A stretch of 64,000 nucleotides of DNA from an uncultured Lachnospiraceae bacterium (GCA_944384025.1 CALWRS010000001.1:273324-337323), one strand, 5' to 3'; positions 16,789-25,007 are shown, numbered from the stretch's first letter. The notes: generated by a model from the letters alone, not told the origin. Numbers and translations are program-made.

Positions 16789-18384
16789 ATGGAACTGTTA
16801 AAAAAACATATTCACAGAAATCAGGTTTGCTGCAGGAGCACCATGCAGTTTACCATTGACGACGACTTTAACGTACCGGACGCGAAGCCCGATTTATCTT
16901 CGCTGATTACGGCGCGCGGGAGCATTCGTATTACGGAGGAGCGAAGCGGAGGCAGCCGCTATTACGTAAAAGGGGAGCTGTGCTACCAGATTTTATACGT
17001 GACGGACGAACAGGAGCAGCCCTTTGAAGTGTTAGAAGGAGCCATTCCTTTTGAAGAGGGCATTCATATGGAGGAGGCTTGCGATCGGGAAGGCGTGCGC
17101 GTGCAGGCAGTGTTAGAAGACCTCAGCGCAAATATGATCCACTCAAGAAAGTACAGCGTAAAGTGTCTGCTCCGCTTAAATCTTACGGCAACGCGGCTTG
17201 CAGAAGAGGAGGCGGCGGTACAGGTGCAGGGCGACCAATCGGTGCAGGCGCGCTACGAAGAAGTTGGGATGTCTTCGCTTTCAGTTTGTCAAAAAGAGAC
17301 GTATCGGCTTCGGGAAAGTATTTTGCTCTCTTCCGGAAAGCCGGAAATCGAGCGGCTCTTATACGCTTGCCTGGAGCTTCGCAACGTAGAGTTTCGTATG
17401 CTTACGGATGCTTTTCAGATGAAGGGAGAAATACAGCTGTTTGCGATTTACGAAGGCGAGAGCGACGCAGTCTTAGTGGCGGTTCCTTACGAGCAGGAAA
17501 TTCCGGTATCGTTTAGCGTGGCAGTCAGCGGAATTACCGAAGAGATGATTCCGAATATTTCCTGGAAACTGGGGGATTACACGATAACGCCGCAGAGCGA
17601 CAACGACGGGCAGACGCGTATTTTGGAGATAGAAGCGCCCATCGAATTTACCGTGCTTGCGTACGAAGAGCAGGAAATGGAGCTGCTGCGGGATTTGTAT
17701 TCCACAGAAAAGAACCTTCAGCCGATTGTCAAAGAAAGCATTTGCGAGAACGTGTGCGTAAAAAACCATGGCAAGATTCGCATCAGCGACCGGCTTCAGA
17801 TTCAGGAAGGGGTGCCGCGCATCGTGCGCGATTTGCATACTTGCGGCGATGTAAAGGTAGATGTAATTACGGTAGAAGACGGCGGTCTTATTGTAGAAGG
17901 AGCGCTGGATTTATGTATCTTTTATCAGACCGGGGATAGCAAGCGGCCGATTGCGGTTTTGGAAGGGCAGATTCCTTTCCGCGAGAAGCTAGAAGTGCCG
18001 GAGATGAAGGCACAAAAAGAGAAAGACGGCAGCGGATACTCATACGAGATCCTTCCGTCTATCGATCAGATTGCAACGGTTTTGTTAGACGCGCAAGAAG
18101 CGGAAGTAAAAGCGGCCATCTCCCTAGATACGCTTGTGATGCAGCAAAAGACGGAGCAATTTTTAGCAGACGTGGAAGAAGCGCCGTTTTCCGAGGAAGA
18201 GATTATGGCGCAGCCTGCCGTAAGCTGCTATTTTGTAAAAAAAGGCGACCAGCTTTGGGACATAGCAAAAGCGCACGGCGTGTCGCTTGAGCAGGTTCGC
18301 AGATACAACGAAAACGCTTCAAGCGAACCGGTTCCTCCCGGAAGCCGGCTGCTGCTTGTGAAAGAGACAGCCGGGAAAGATTAA
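16789..18384 (+). CDS. sipL: SipL-like spore coat morphogenesis protein (SPOCS/DUF3794 and LysM)
   Basis: A 531-residue protein with two or three DUF3794 (SPOCS) units across about 30-470 and a C-terminal LysM domain (about 482-526, FVKKGDQLWDIAKAHGVS). This is the architecture of SipL, which in Clostridioides binds SpoIVA through LysM and anchors the coat and cortex-forming machinery on the forespore. There is no signal peptide, as expected for a mother-cell protein. GGAGGT precedes the ATG, and the leader has a small hairpin (AGGC-GAAA-GCCT, 16759-16770). It overlaps the end of ispE by four bases. Its presence points to a spore-forming lineage. Confidence 0.88.
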   Translation: MELLKKHIHRNQVCCRSTMQFTIDDDFNVPDAKPDLSSLITARGSIRITEERSGGSRYYVKGELCYQILYVTDEQEQPFEVLEGAIPFEEGIHMEEACDREGVRVQAVLEDLSANMIHSRKYSVKCLLRLNLTATRLAEEEAAVQVQGDQSVQARYEEVGMSSLSVCQKETYRLRESILLSSGKPEIERLLYACLELRNVEFRMLTDAFQMKGEIQLFAIYEGESDAVLVAVPYEQEIPVSFSVAVSGITEEMIPNISWKLGDYTITPQSDNDGQTRILEIEAPIEFTVLAYEEQEMELLRDLYSTEKNLQPIVKESICENVCVKNHGKIRISDRLQIQEGVPRIVRDLHTCGDVKVDVITVEDGGLIVEGALDLCIFYQTGDSKRPIAVLEGQIPFREKLEVPEMKAQKEKDGSGYSYEILPSIDQIATVLLDAQEAEVKAAISLDTLVMQQKTEQFLADVEEAPFSEEEIMAQPAVSCYFVKKGDQLWDIAKAHGVSLEQVRRYNENASSEPVPPGSRLLLVKETAGKD

Positions 18385-19259
18385 CGGGAACGAGACCTGC
18401 GTTCCAACTCCGTCAAATAGGTCTGCGAGCCATATTTGCCGGTTTTAAACCGGTAAAAGGCTTCGGAGGCCTTTCGACTGTTTTGGAAAAGCCCAAAGAC
18501 TGTAGGACCTGAGCCGCTCATTAGTGCGCCGTCTGCGCCAAGGGCGATCATCTGCTCTTTAATCTCGTTGATTTCCGGATAATGCACTGTAGTAACGCTC
18601 TCAAGCAGGTTTCCAAGCCGGGAGACAATTCCTCCGTAGCTGCCTGCTCGAAGCGCCGTTAGCATGCCGTCAATATCCGGGTGCACCGTAGCTGCGTCTA
18701 ATTTCAGGTTTTCGTAAACAAATTTGGTTGATACGCCTACGGGCGGTTTTACAATTAAGATTTTGCAGGGTGGAGGCGAAGGAAGCGGGGTGAGGCATTC
18801 GCCAATCCCTTCTGCAAGCGCCGTTCCCCCAAGAAGGCAAAACGGGACGTCTGCGCCAAGCGATAGACCAAACACATGCAGCTGCTCCGGCGAAAACGGT
18901 TTTTCGAAAAGCTCGTTTAAGCCAAGCAAAACTGCCGCAGCGTCCGTGCTGCCGCCGGCCATGCCCGCCGCAATAGGAATGTGCTTTTCAAGCTCTACGC
19001 ATATGCCTTGTTTTGTGCCCAATTTGTCAAGAAACAGGTTTGCGGCGTCGTATGCCAGATTTCCTTTCCCGGTTGGAAGGAAAGAAAGGTTGCTAGTGAC
19101 GATTCGTTCGTTTTTCACGATGGGACGGATGGTAAGCCGGTCATAAAGAGAAATGGTTTGCATAATCATGCGCACATCGTGGTAGCCGTTTTCCCTGCGT
19201 CCAAGCACGTCCAGCGCAAGGTTGATTTTTGCGTAGGCGCGCATTTGTATCGATTCCAT
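18381..19259 (-). CDS. ispE: 4-diphosphocytidyl-2-C-methyl-D-erythritol kinase
   Basis: IspE phosphorylates CDP-methylerythritol in the MEP route to isoprenoids. The 292-residue GHMP kinase has the substrate motif AYAKINLALDV at the N-terminus, the ATP loop PIAAGMAGGSTDAAA and the C-terminal MSGSGPTVFG. The start at 19259 follows AGGAG. Own promoter elements lie in the gap after spoIIR, and a 10-bp inverted repeat places the ribosome site in one arm (see separate entry). The 3' end overlaps sipL by four bases. Confidence 0.96.
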   Translation of the reverse strand: MESIQMRAYAKINLALDVLGRRENGYHDVRMIMQTISLYDRLTIRPIVKNERIVTSNLSFLPTGKGNLAYDAANLFLDKLGTKQGICVELEKHIPIAAGMAGGSTDAAAVLLGLNELFEKPFSPEQLHVFGLSLGADVPFCLLGGTALAEGIGECLTPLPSPPPCKILIVKPPVGVSTKFVYENLKLDAATVHPDIDGMLTALRAGSYGGIVSRLGNLLESVTTVHYPEINEIKEQMIALGADGALMSGSGPTVFGLFQNSRKASEAFYRFKTGKYGSQTYLTELERRSRSR

Positions 19260-19310
19260 GGAAGTCTCCTTTTTGCGGATTGTTTTTCTTAGTTTACCAT
19301 GGAGACTTCC
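19260..19310 (-). promoter_or_regulatory. Inverted repeat covering the ispE ribosome-binding site
   Basis: On the minus strand GGAAGTCTCC (19310-19301) and GGAGACTTCC (19269-19260) are a perfect 10-bp inverted repeat 31 bases apart. The second arm contains the GGAG of the Shine-Dalgarno and touches the ATG. The first arm is within the promoter spacer, so it would be in RNA reading through from spoIIR but not in RNA from the ispE promoter. Confidence 0.6.
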
Positions 19311-19319
19311 GCATTGCAA
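19291..19319 (-). promoter_or_regulatory. Promoter of ispE
   Basis: TTGCAA (19319-19314) and TAAACT (19296-19291) are 17 bases apart on the minus strand. The -35 lies immediately before or at the end of spoIIR. Confidence 0.65.
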
Positions 19320-19320
19320 G

Positions 19321-20121
19321 CTAGTCTCTTCCTCTTAAAAGGTCAAGAAACCGGAAGCGAAACGTAATCTTCTCGTGCTCGGTTTGAATTGCCTCAAATT
19401 CCTTTTCCTCAAGAGAGACGGCGAGTTTTTGCGCGGAAAGCGAAGTTTTGTCCGGATGCCGGATAACGAGCGCATTGTTTAGACAAAGCGTCGGAAAGAG
19501 AATGCACCACCAGTTTTCTCCCTCTCCGCTCCCAAGCTCGATTTGCAGCGCATCGTAATCGCCTGCAGGCAAAAAGAAATCCTCGTATTGGCGAAGCGGG
19601 AAGTTTACGGTTGTAAGACAGGCGGAGGCGCGGTAATTGGAACCAGCGTTTGCAAGCGTTTCGTCCGCAACGGAAATAATGTCGCTTAGGTGCTTGGAAA
19701 TGTACTGCTGCGCCTCTTCCTTCGTCTTTGCATCCATATGAAGCGCCAGATATGCGCATACCGCGTCCCGAACGCGCAGCTTAATTTGTTGGTCGCACGT
19801 AGTGTCGGAGTTGGCGCGGATATGAAGCCGTAAAACCTTCTTGGCGATTTCTTCTTGCAGGCCAATGGCGTCGGGGCAGAGATAATCATCTGCATAAGCA
19901 GCGCACGGGGCGTCTGCGCCGGTTGTCTTTTGCGGCTCCTCGCCAAGAAGGTAAAGAAAGAAAATACAAAAGCCTACGGAAAGCAGCGTAAGGACAATTG
20001 TCAAAACAATTTGCAGTTTTTTGCGCCGCCGCAAAAGAAACGCCGTATGTATTTCGTCGTCTCTTGCATTTGATACGATAGCGGCACGGCGGGGTTGACG
20101 ATACATGATAACAGATTTCAT
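19321..20121 (-). CDS. spoIIR: Stage II sporulation protein R
   Basis: SpoIIR is made in the forespore and secreted to the intermembrane space, where it triggers SpoIIGA to process pro-sigma-E. The 266-residue protein has a basic N-terminus, one TM segment (about 36-59) and the family core LRLHIRANSDTTCDQQIKLRVRD, GSNYRA, and ENWWCILFPTLC. Length is normal for clostridial forms. GAGGTG precedes the ATG. A candidate sigma-F promoter is present upstream. ispE follows after 61 bases with its own promoter. Confidence 0.93.
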   Translation of the reverse strand: MKSVIMYRQPRRAAIVSNARDDEIHTAFLLRRRKKLQIVLTIVLTLLSVGFCIFFLYLLGEEPQKTTGADAPCAAYADDYLCPDAIGLQEEIAKKVLRLHIRANSDTTCDQQIKLRVRDAVCAYLALHMDAKTKEEAQQYISKHLSDIISVADETLANAGSNYRASACLTTVNFPLRQYEDFFLPAGDYDALQIELGSGEGENWWCILFPTLCLNNALVIRHPDKTSLSAQKLAVSLEEKEFEAIQTEHEKITFRFRFLDLLRGRD

Positions 20122-20150
20122 AAAAACACCTCACGTTTTGATTTAGGAAA

Positions 20151-20180
20151 AGTATAGACCGATATTTGCGCAAATATACC
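20151..20180 (-). promoter_or_regulatory. Candidate sigma-F promoter of spoIIR with internal palindrome
   Basis: On the minus strand GTATA is followed after 15 bases by GTCTATACTT, one mismatch from the sigma-F -10 GGnnAnAnT. The spacer holds a perfect 16-base palindrome, ATATTTGCGCAAATAT (20162-20177), which may be an operator or chance. Confidence 0.45.
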
Positions 20181-20205
20181 TTTCGCAGCTGTAGGAAAGA
20201 AGGAG

Positions 20206-20234
20206 TTGAATCTGTCAGGGGCGCGTGGTAGAAT
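20206..20234 (+). promoter_or_regulatory. Promoter of ddl
   Basis: TTGAAT and TAGAAT are 17 bases apart. A start of transcription near 20241 would give a leader of about 57 bases that includes the hairpin at 20248-20285. Confidence 0.65.
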
Positions 20235-20247
20235 GAGGAAAGTATGG

Positions 20248-20285
20248 CGGAGCAAAGAAGAGCAGAGAACCGGCTCCGTTTTTTT
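20248..20285 (+). terminator. Terminator-like hairpin in the ddl leader
   Basis: CGGAGC (20248-20253) pairs with GCTCCG (20273-20278), directly followed by seven T residues and then the ddl ribosome site. The stem is only 6 bp with a 19-base loop. It may be a weak attenuator, or chance. Confidence 0.35.
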
Positions 20286-20297
20286 GGGAGGATAGAG

Positions 20298-21350
20298 ATG
20301 AAGAAAAAAGTGGTCATCCTGTTTGGAGGACAGTCCTCGGAACATGAGGTTTCCTGCCTTTCGGCAGCAACGATTATCGAAAATATGGATACGGAGCTCT
20401 ACGACCTGCTTTTGATTGGAATTCGGCAGGACGGACGGTGGCTTCGGGTAGAAAATATAGAAGCGGTGCGCGACGGCAGCTGGCGGGACGGAAGCGTTGC
20501 GGCGATTATTTCGCCGGATCAGACGCAGCACGGCGTTTTGTTCCTTGACGGCTCTTGTGTTAAGCAGGAGAAAATTGACATTGTCTTTCCGGTACTGCAC
20601 GGGCTGTACGGAGAAGACGGAACGGTGCAGGGGCTTTTGACGCTTGCCGGGATTCCTTATGTTGGCTGCGGCGTTTTAAGCTCGGCAGTAAGCATGGACA
20701 AGCTTTATACAAAGCAGATTGTACAGGCGCTTGGCGTCCGTCAGGCGGCGTACGTTGCCGTTATGCGCCATGAGCTTGCGCAGATGGCGTCCGTTATCCA
20801 AAAAGTTGAGACGGCGTTTCCTTATCCGGTTTTTGTAAAACCGTCCAATGCAGGCTCTTCAAAGGGCGTAAGCAAAGCGCTTAATCGTGCGGAACTGGAA
20901 GCTGCTCTTTTGGAGGCAGCAAGGCACGACCGGAAAATTTTAGTGGAAGAGACGATTCTTGGCCGCGAATTGGAATGCGCGGTGCTTGGCGACGAAAAGG
21001 AAGTCCGCGCGTCCGGAATTGGAGAAATCCTCGCTGCCGACGAATTTTACAGTTACGAGGCGAAGTATTATAACGCAGAGTCCAAAACGGTCATCGGGCC
21101 CGAATTGCCTGCGGGCGTAGCCGACCGTATTCGGGAAGCGGCACGGCAGATTTTTTGCGCCGTGGACGGATTTGGTCTCTCCAGAGTGGATTTCTTTTAC
21201 GATACCGTGCGCAAAGAAGTGGTATTTAACGAAATTAATACGATGCCCGGCTTTACGGCAATTAGCATGTACCCGTCTTTGTGGGAGGCCGAAGGAATCT
21301 CAAAAAAAGAACTGCTTCGCGAGCTGCTTCATATGGCACAAAGACGCTAG
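20298..21350 (+). CDS. ddl: D-alanine--D-alanine ligase
   Basis: Ddl joins two D-Ala for the peptidoglycan precursor. The 350-residue ATP-grasp enzyme starts VVILFGGQSSEHEVS and has LHGLYGEDGTVQG, the grasp region FVKPSNAGSSKGVSK, VEETILGRELECAVLG and the C-terminal metal motif FNEINTMPGFT. The start at 20298 follows GGGAGG at six bases; an upstream in-frame ATG at 20244 would add 18 residues and has no ribosome site. murI follows after 20 bases, making a cell-wall precursor operon. Confidence 0.96.
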   Translation: MKKKVVILFGGQSSEHEVSCLSAATIIENMDTELYDLLLIGIRQDGRWLRVENIEAVRDGSWRDGSVAAIISPDQTQHGVLFLDGSCVKQEKIDIVFPVLHGLYGEDGTVQGLLTLAGIPYVGCGVLSSAVSMDKLYTKQIVQALGVRQAAYVAVMRHELAQMASVIQKVETAFPYPVFVKPSNAGSSKGVSKALNRAELEAALLEAARHDRKILVEETILGRELECAVLGDEKEVRASGIGEILAADEFYSYEAKYYNAESKTVIGPELPAGVADRIREAARQIFCAVDGFGLSRVDFFYDTVRKEVVFNEINTMPGFTAISMYPSLWEAEGISKKELLRELLHMAQRR

Positions 21351-21370
21351 AAAACAGGGGACGGACGGTT

Positions 21371-22186
21371 ATGGAAAGAAATTTACCGATCGGAGTGTTT
21401 GATTCCGGCGTCGGCGGGCTGACTGTAGTAAAGGAAATTATGAATCAGCTCCCACAGGAGACCATCGTTTATTTCGGCGATACGGCGCGCGTGCCCTACG
21501 GCGACAAATCAAAAGAAACGATAACGGCGTATTCCCGGCAAATTACGCGTTTTTTGCTTTCTAAGAAAGTAAAGGCGGTTGTTGTCGCGTGCAACACGGC
21601 AAGCGCGTACGCGCTGGAAACCGTGCAAAAAGGCTGTCCGGTTCCGATGCTTGGCGTAATTAAGCCGGGAGCGAAAACGGCGGCTGCATCAACAAAAAAC
21701 GGGCGGATTGGCGTGATTGGCACCGAGGGAACGATTCGAAGCGGTTTGTACGAGGAATATCTTCGGGAAATCAGTCCCAAAAGCCGCGTATTTAAAAAAG
21801 CGTGTCCGCTGTTTGTGCCGTTAGTGGAAGAAGGATGGCTGGACGACGAAGTGACGCGGCAGGTCAGCAGGCGCTATTTGGCAGAGCTTCTGGAGCAGCA
21901 GGTAGATACGATTGTGCTTGGCTGCACCCATTATCCGCTTTTGCGAAAAGTGATTCAGGAGACGGCGGGAGATGCAGTGACGCTTGTAAATCCGGCGTAC
22001 GAGACAGCTTGCGAGCTCCGAGAGATGCTTGCGGAAAGAGGCTGGCTAAACGACGGAAGCAGCGCCCCAGCGCACCAGTTTTACGTCAGCGACGGAGCGG
22101 AAAAGTTCCGAAAGTTTGCACGCTCCATTCTTCCGGGCGACGCAGCCACGGCAGAAGATATATTTCTGAAGGTACTTACGCTATGA
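21371..22186 (+). CDS. murI: Glutamate racemase
   Basis: MurI makes D-glutamate for peptidoglycan. The 271-residue protein has both catalytic cysteines in context: VVACNTASAYA and LGCTHYPLL, with the N-terminal GVFDSGVGGLTV. Its ribosome site (AGGGGACGG) is modest. It lies between ddl and the DUF1934 gene, whose ATG overlaps its stop (ATGA), so all three are probably one transcript. Confidence 0.96.
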   Translation: MERNLPIGVFDSGVGGLTVVKEIMNQLPQETIVYFGDTARVPYGDKSKETITAYSRQITRFLLSKKVKAVVVACNTASAYALETVQKGCPVPMLGVIKPGAKTAAASTKNGRIGVIGTEGTIRSGLYEEYLREISPKSRVFKKACPLFVPLVEEGWLDDEVTRQVSRRYLAELLEQQVDTIVLGCTHYPLLRKVIQETAGDAVTLVNPAYETACELREMLAERGWLNDGSSAPAHQFYVSDGAEKFRKFARSILPGDAATAEDIFLKVLTL

Positions 22187-22620
22187 AAAAAGATGTTTGG
22201 GTTTATATTGTCAGTCACTTCGACTACGAAGAAGAAGCCGTGCAAATGCTTGCCCGCGGACGGTATTACAAAAAAAACGGGAAGCACTACGTGCTTTATG
22301 ACCACGCGGATACGCAAAGCCCTTATGAGACAAAACCAGGTCGGCTTACGTTTAACGAAACGGAAGCGGAAATGCTTCGGGGACGCGAAACGCAGCTGCG
22401 CTTTCAAAAAGACGGGCTTTCTACCGGGAAGTATAACAGCGGTCTTGGCGTTGTGGTTCTGACTTTAGATACAAGCGAGTTGCAGCTGACAGAAACGCAG
22501 GAGCAGATTCAGCTTACGCTTTGCTATAAGGTTCTTTACGGCGATATGACAATTTCCGAGAACAAGGTTGTCATATCGGTAACGCCGCAAAACGAGGAGG
22601 GCTTTCGGTTACCGGAGTAG
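22183..22620 (+). CDS. DUF1934 (YwiB-like) beta-barrel protein
   Basis: A 145-residue soluble protein of the DUF1934 family, related to Bacillus YwiB and with a calycin-like fold. Family features include GKHYVLYDHADT, TKPGRLTFNE, MLRGRETQLRFQKD and the TYNSGLG-like KYNSGLGVVVLTLDT. No catalytic site is known. It starts on the murI stop codon and ends inside a terminator, so it is the last gene of ddl-murI-DUF1934. Confidence 0.85.
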   Translation: MKKDVWVYIVSHFDYEEEAVQMLARGRYYKKNGKHYVLYDHADTQSPYETKPGRLTFNETEAEMLRGRETQLRFQKDGLSTGKYNSGLGVVVLTLDTSELQLTETQEQIQLTLCYKVLYGDMTISENKVVISVTPQNEEGFRLPE

Positions 22621-22641
22621 GAAACCAAAAGCCCCCTTTTT
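22597..22641 (+). terminator. Terminator after the ddl operon
   Basis: GGGCTTT (22599-22605) pairs with AAAGCCC (22628-22634), with an inner GGTT/AACC pairing, then five T residues. It overlaps the stop codon of the DUF1934 gene. Confidence 0.6.
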
Positions 22642-22643
22642 CA

Positions 22644-23093
22644 TCAATTTTCTTTTTCTTTTTTTCTGGAAAACCATTTTTTCTTTGGCTTTTCGTCTTT
22701 TTGCAAAGGCTTGCGCAGTCCCTTGATGTCTACGATATAAATACCGCTAAGCATTGCCCGGACTTCTTTTTTTACCGGCACAAGGTCAAAGAGCTTTTCG
22801 TCGCACATCAGCGTGTGTATCTGCGGCCCGATTTTGGCTTTTACAACCGGAACTTTTGCCCCGCGGGCATATTTGGGCGTTTGATCAAGGACAATTTGCG
22901 GAAAGCCGGCGTCTTTTAATTTCATCCGCTTCTTATCAATAACCAGCATCGAGGTTGCCTGCGCCGCCGCGCGAAGGTCAGCCTGTGCGGCCGCGTTCTT
23001 TTTTTGCATCTTGCTGCCGACAATCGACAGCACAATAAATCCTACAAGTAAGATTCCCACTACGACAAGCAGGGCAATAATCCAAGGACTCAT
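22644..23093 (-). CDS. Hypothetical single-pass membrane protein
   Basis: I do not recognise a named family. The 149-residue protein has one N-terminal TM helix (about 4-26), a short Ala-rich helix (about 33-46), a soluble region with PQIVLDQTPKYARGAKVPVVKAKIGPQ and a very basic C-terminus (KPKKKWFSRKKEKEN). The N-out topology would leave the basic part in the cytoplasm. AGGAGG precedes the ATG. It follows plsC on the minus strand after 31 bases, so a link to membrane lipid biology is possible but is only positional. Confidence 0.65.
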   Translation of the reverse strand: MSPWIIALLVVVGILLVGFIVLSIVGSKMQKKNAAAQADLRAAAQATSMLVIDKKRMKLKDAGFPQIVLDQTPKYARGAKVPVVKAKIGPQIHTLMCDEKLFDLVPVKKEVRAMLSGIYIVDIKGLRKPLQKDEKPKKKWFSRKKEKEN

Positions 23094-23124
23094 AATCTAA
23101 AACCTCCTAATTTTATGTAATTTT

Positions 23125-23856
23125 TTAACTTTCGTTCATGTTCGCAAGCATCGACTGGATTTCCGCTTTTACCGTATCGGAAAGCATGCGCCGTCCGTCT
23201 TTATCTAATGTACTTGTGGCGATGGGCGCGCCAAAGCGAATGCGGATTTTTCCGCCCCGCACCCACGGCCTGTGCGTTTCGTACAGTTCTTCCGTACCGT
23301 AAATAGCAACCGGAACAATCGGGCAGCCGCTTCGCTCCGCAATTTTTAAACTGCCAGATTTAAAGGGAAGCATTTCCGTCTGCTGGTTTCGTGTTCCTTC
23401 GGGCATAATAAACATCGACCAGCCATCTTTAACGTCGGCAATGGCGTCTTGGATTGTCTTTAGTCCCTTTCTAGGGTCTTCGCGGTCTAAAAATTTGCAA
23501 TGCAGCAAAATCATCCAAAGATTTAAAAGCGGGACGCGAAGAATTTCCTTTTTTGCGATAAAGCCGGTGGGCTTGGAAAAAGGAATCGCCCAATAAGCAA
23601 GTACAATGTCAAAGTAGCTGCGGTGGTTTCCCGCAAACAAAACTGCCGTATCTTTTGGAATCTGCTCCAGTCCTTCTATTCTCGGCTTTCCTCCGGCCGC
23701 CCACATAATAAACCGGAAGCCACATGCGACTACAGGCTGCGTTAGGCGGGAAGCCAGCTTCGAATTAAAAATGCGAATTAGATAAAAAATAAGCAGCAGC
23801 GGCAGCGTCACAATAAAAAAAAGCAAAAACGCCAATAAAACAAGCACAGTGCGCAT
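23125..23856 (-). CDS. plsC: 1-acyl-sn-glycerol-3-phosphate acyltransferase
   Basis: PlsC adds the second acyl chain in phosphatidic acid synthesis. The 243-residue protein has an N-terminal hydrophobic segment (about 3-28), the catalytic HX4D motif NHRSYFD (His78, Asp83) and the glycerol-phosphate motif PEGTRN. Length is normal. I prefer the ATG at 23856, preceded by AAAGAG at about eight bases, over an in-frame GTG four codons upstream that sits too close to that site. Confidence 0.92.
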   Translation of the reverse strand: MRTVLVLLAFLLFFIVTLPLLLIFYLIRIFNSKLASRLTQPVVACGFRFIMWAAGGKPRIEGLEQIPKDTAVLFAGNHRSYFDIVLAYWAIPFSKPTGFIAKKEILRVPLLNLWMILLHCKFLDREDPRKGLKTIQDAIADVKDGWSMFIMPEGTRNQQTEMLPFKSGSLKIAERSGCPIVPVAIYGTEELYETHRPWVRGGKIRIRFGAPIATSTLDKDGRRMLSDTVKAEIQSMLANMNES

Positions 23857-23947
23857 ACAGATATCCACTCTTTCGTTTATGATTTTCCCATAAATCCTAT
23901 CCTATATTAGCACAAGAAATTTCAAAAGAAAAGGAGAATTTCTGCAA

Positions 23948-23976
23948 GTATAAAATGGTTGCAGGAGGCAAGACTA
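23948..23976 (+). promoter_or_regulatory. Sigma-F-type promoter of the SpoIIQ-like gene
   Basis: GTATA is followed after 14 bases by GGCAAGACTA, a full match to the forespore sigma-F -10 pattern GGnnAnAnT. No sigma-A promoter competes here. It lies 35 bases before the start. Confidence 0.6.
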
Positions 23977-24010
23977 AGGGTAAAACACAAGAAATTCAGG
24001 AGGGATGATT

Positions 24011-24829
24011 ATGACTCGAAAGGTAAAGAACACACTCAATGGGCCAAATCGAAAAGTATATATTACATCCGCAGTCGGAATTCTCGCCATTGCCGGCCTG
24101 ATTTATGCCGGCGTGGCGCTTAATGAGGAGCCAAATCTCAGCATTGAAATTCCGCCGTCGCCTACGTCGGCTTTGTTTCCGTCGCAGTCGATTATTGGGA
24201 TGGAAATAACGAAGGCGCCGACAGCCGCTCCGAATACGCAGCGCCCAAAGCCCACGTTTTCTTTGACAATGCCGGAAAATAACGGAGGAACGCCTTCTGT
24301 GCAGCTAACGCCCGCAGCTCCGACTCCAACGCAGGATGCGCAGCAGGGAGGGCAGACGCAGCAAGTTACCGCCGACCCGCTTGCGGAGCTGTCTTTTTCC
24401 GGAGAAGCAGTTTTAAACTGGCCGGTTCTTGGGGAAGTCGTTCTTGATTACAGCATGGATCACACCATTTATCACGAGACGCTGAATTTGTTTCGGACAA
24501 ACGACGGCGTACTTCTTGCCGCACAGGAAGGAGACAATGTCGTTTGCGCTGCGCAGGGAATTGTGACAGAAATAACGGAAGATACGATGCGCGGCGTTTG
24601 TGTGACGACGGCCATTGGAAGCGGCTATGAAATCACGTACGGGCAGCTTAAGGAAAGCGACTTAAAGGTAGGAGACCGCTTAGAAGAAGGAGACGTTGTC
24701 GGCGCAGTCGCGCAGCCTACGCGTTATTATTCGCTTGAAGGACCGCATCTTTATTTCAAAATAGAAAAAGACGGAGAGCCGGTCAATCCGATGCTTTATC
24801 TGCAAACCGCGCAGGAAGAGGGCGAATAG
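24011..24829 (+). CDS. SpoIIQ-like membrane protein with degenerate LytM/M23 domain
   Basis: A 272-residue protein with one N-terminal TM (about 16-36), a Pro/Thr-rich linker (about 45-120) and a C-terminal LytM (M23) fold (about 135-265). The zinc ligands are mostly lost: the HxxxD segment reads FRTNDGVLL, and the HxH motif reads PHLYF, keeping only the first His. Such inactive LytM proteins fit SpoIIQ, which pairs with SpoIIIAH across the sporulation septum. AGGAGGG supports the second ATG (24011). The sigma-F-type promoter and nearby spoIIR strengthen the reading. It could also be another non-enzymatic LytM protein. Confidence 0.72.
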   Translation: MTRKVKNTLNGPNRKVYITSAVGILAIAGLIYAGVALNEEPNLSIEIPPSPTSALFPSQSIIGMEITKAPTAAPNTQRPKPTFSLTMPENNGGTPSVQLTPAAPTPTQDAQQGGQTQQVTADPLAELSFSGEAVLNWPVLGEVVLDYSMDHTIYHETLNLFRTNDGVLLAAQEGDNVVCAAQGIVTEITEDTMRGVCVTTAIGSGYEITYGQLKESDLKVGDRLEEGDVVGAVAQPTRYYSLEGPHLYFKIEKDGEPVNPMLYLQTAQEEGE

Positions 24830-24861
24830 GAAATTTTTCTTGCAAGGCGAAAGTTTTTCTT

Positions 24862-24966
24862 ATATCATATGGGAGATGACCCCCGCCTCTATAGGCGGTG
24901 GGTAACAAATTTGTCGGCAAAAGCCGACCCGAATCCCGCGCCAAGACTCGCGAGCGAGTCTTGAAC
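24862..24966. repeat. Palindromic repeat element, locus B
   Basis: This holds the same palindrome CCGCCTCTATAGGCGG (24883-24898) in a 44-base block nearly identical to locus A. It is followed by a hairpin TCGGC-AAAA-GCCGA (24914-24927) and the terminal AAGACTCG...CGAGTCTT (24943-24962) then GAAC. It fills the gap before the DUF951 gene. Confidence 0.75.
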
Positions 24967-25007
24967 ATTAAGAAAAAAAACAGGAGACTTAACGCCGGAG
25001 GAAAAGC

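Noticed and set aside
20244-20297. N-terminal extension of Ddl from ATG 20244
   Set aside because: No ribosome site and no match to Ddl N-termini; GGGAGG precedes ATG 20298. Kept only as a speculative regulatory point.
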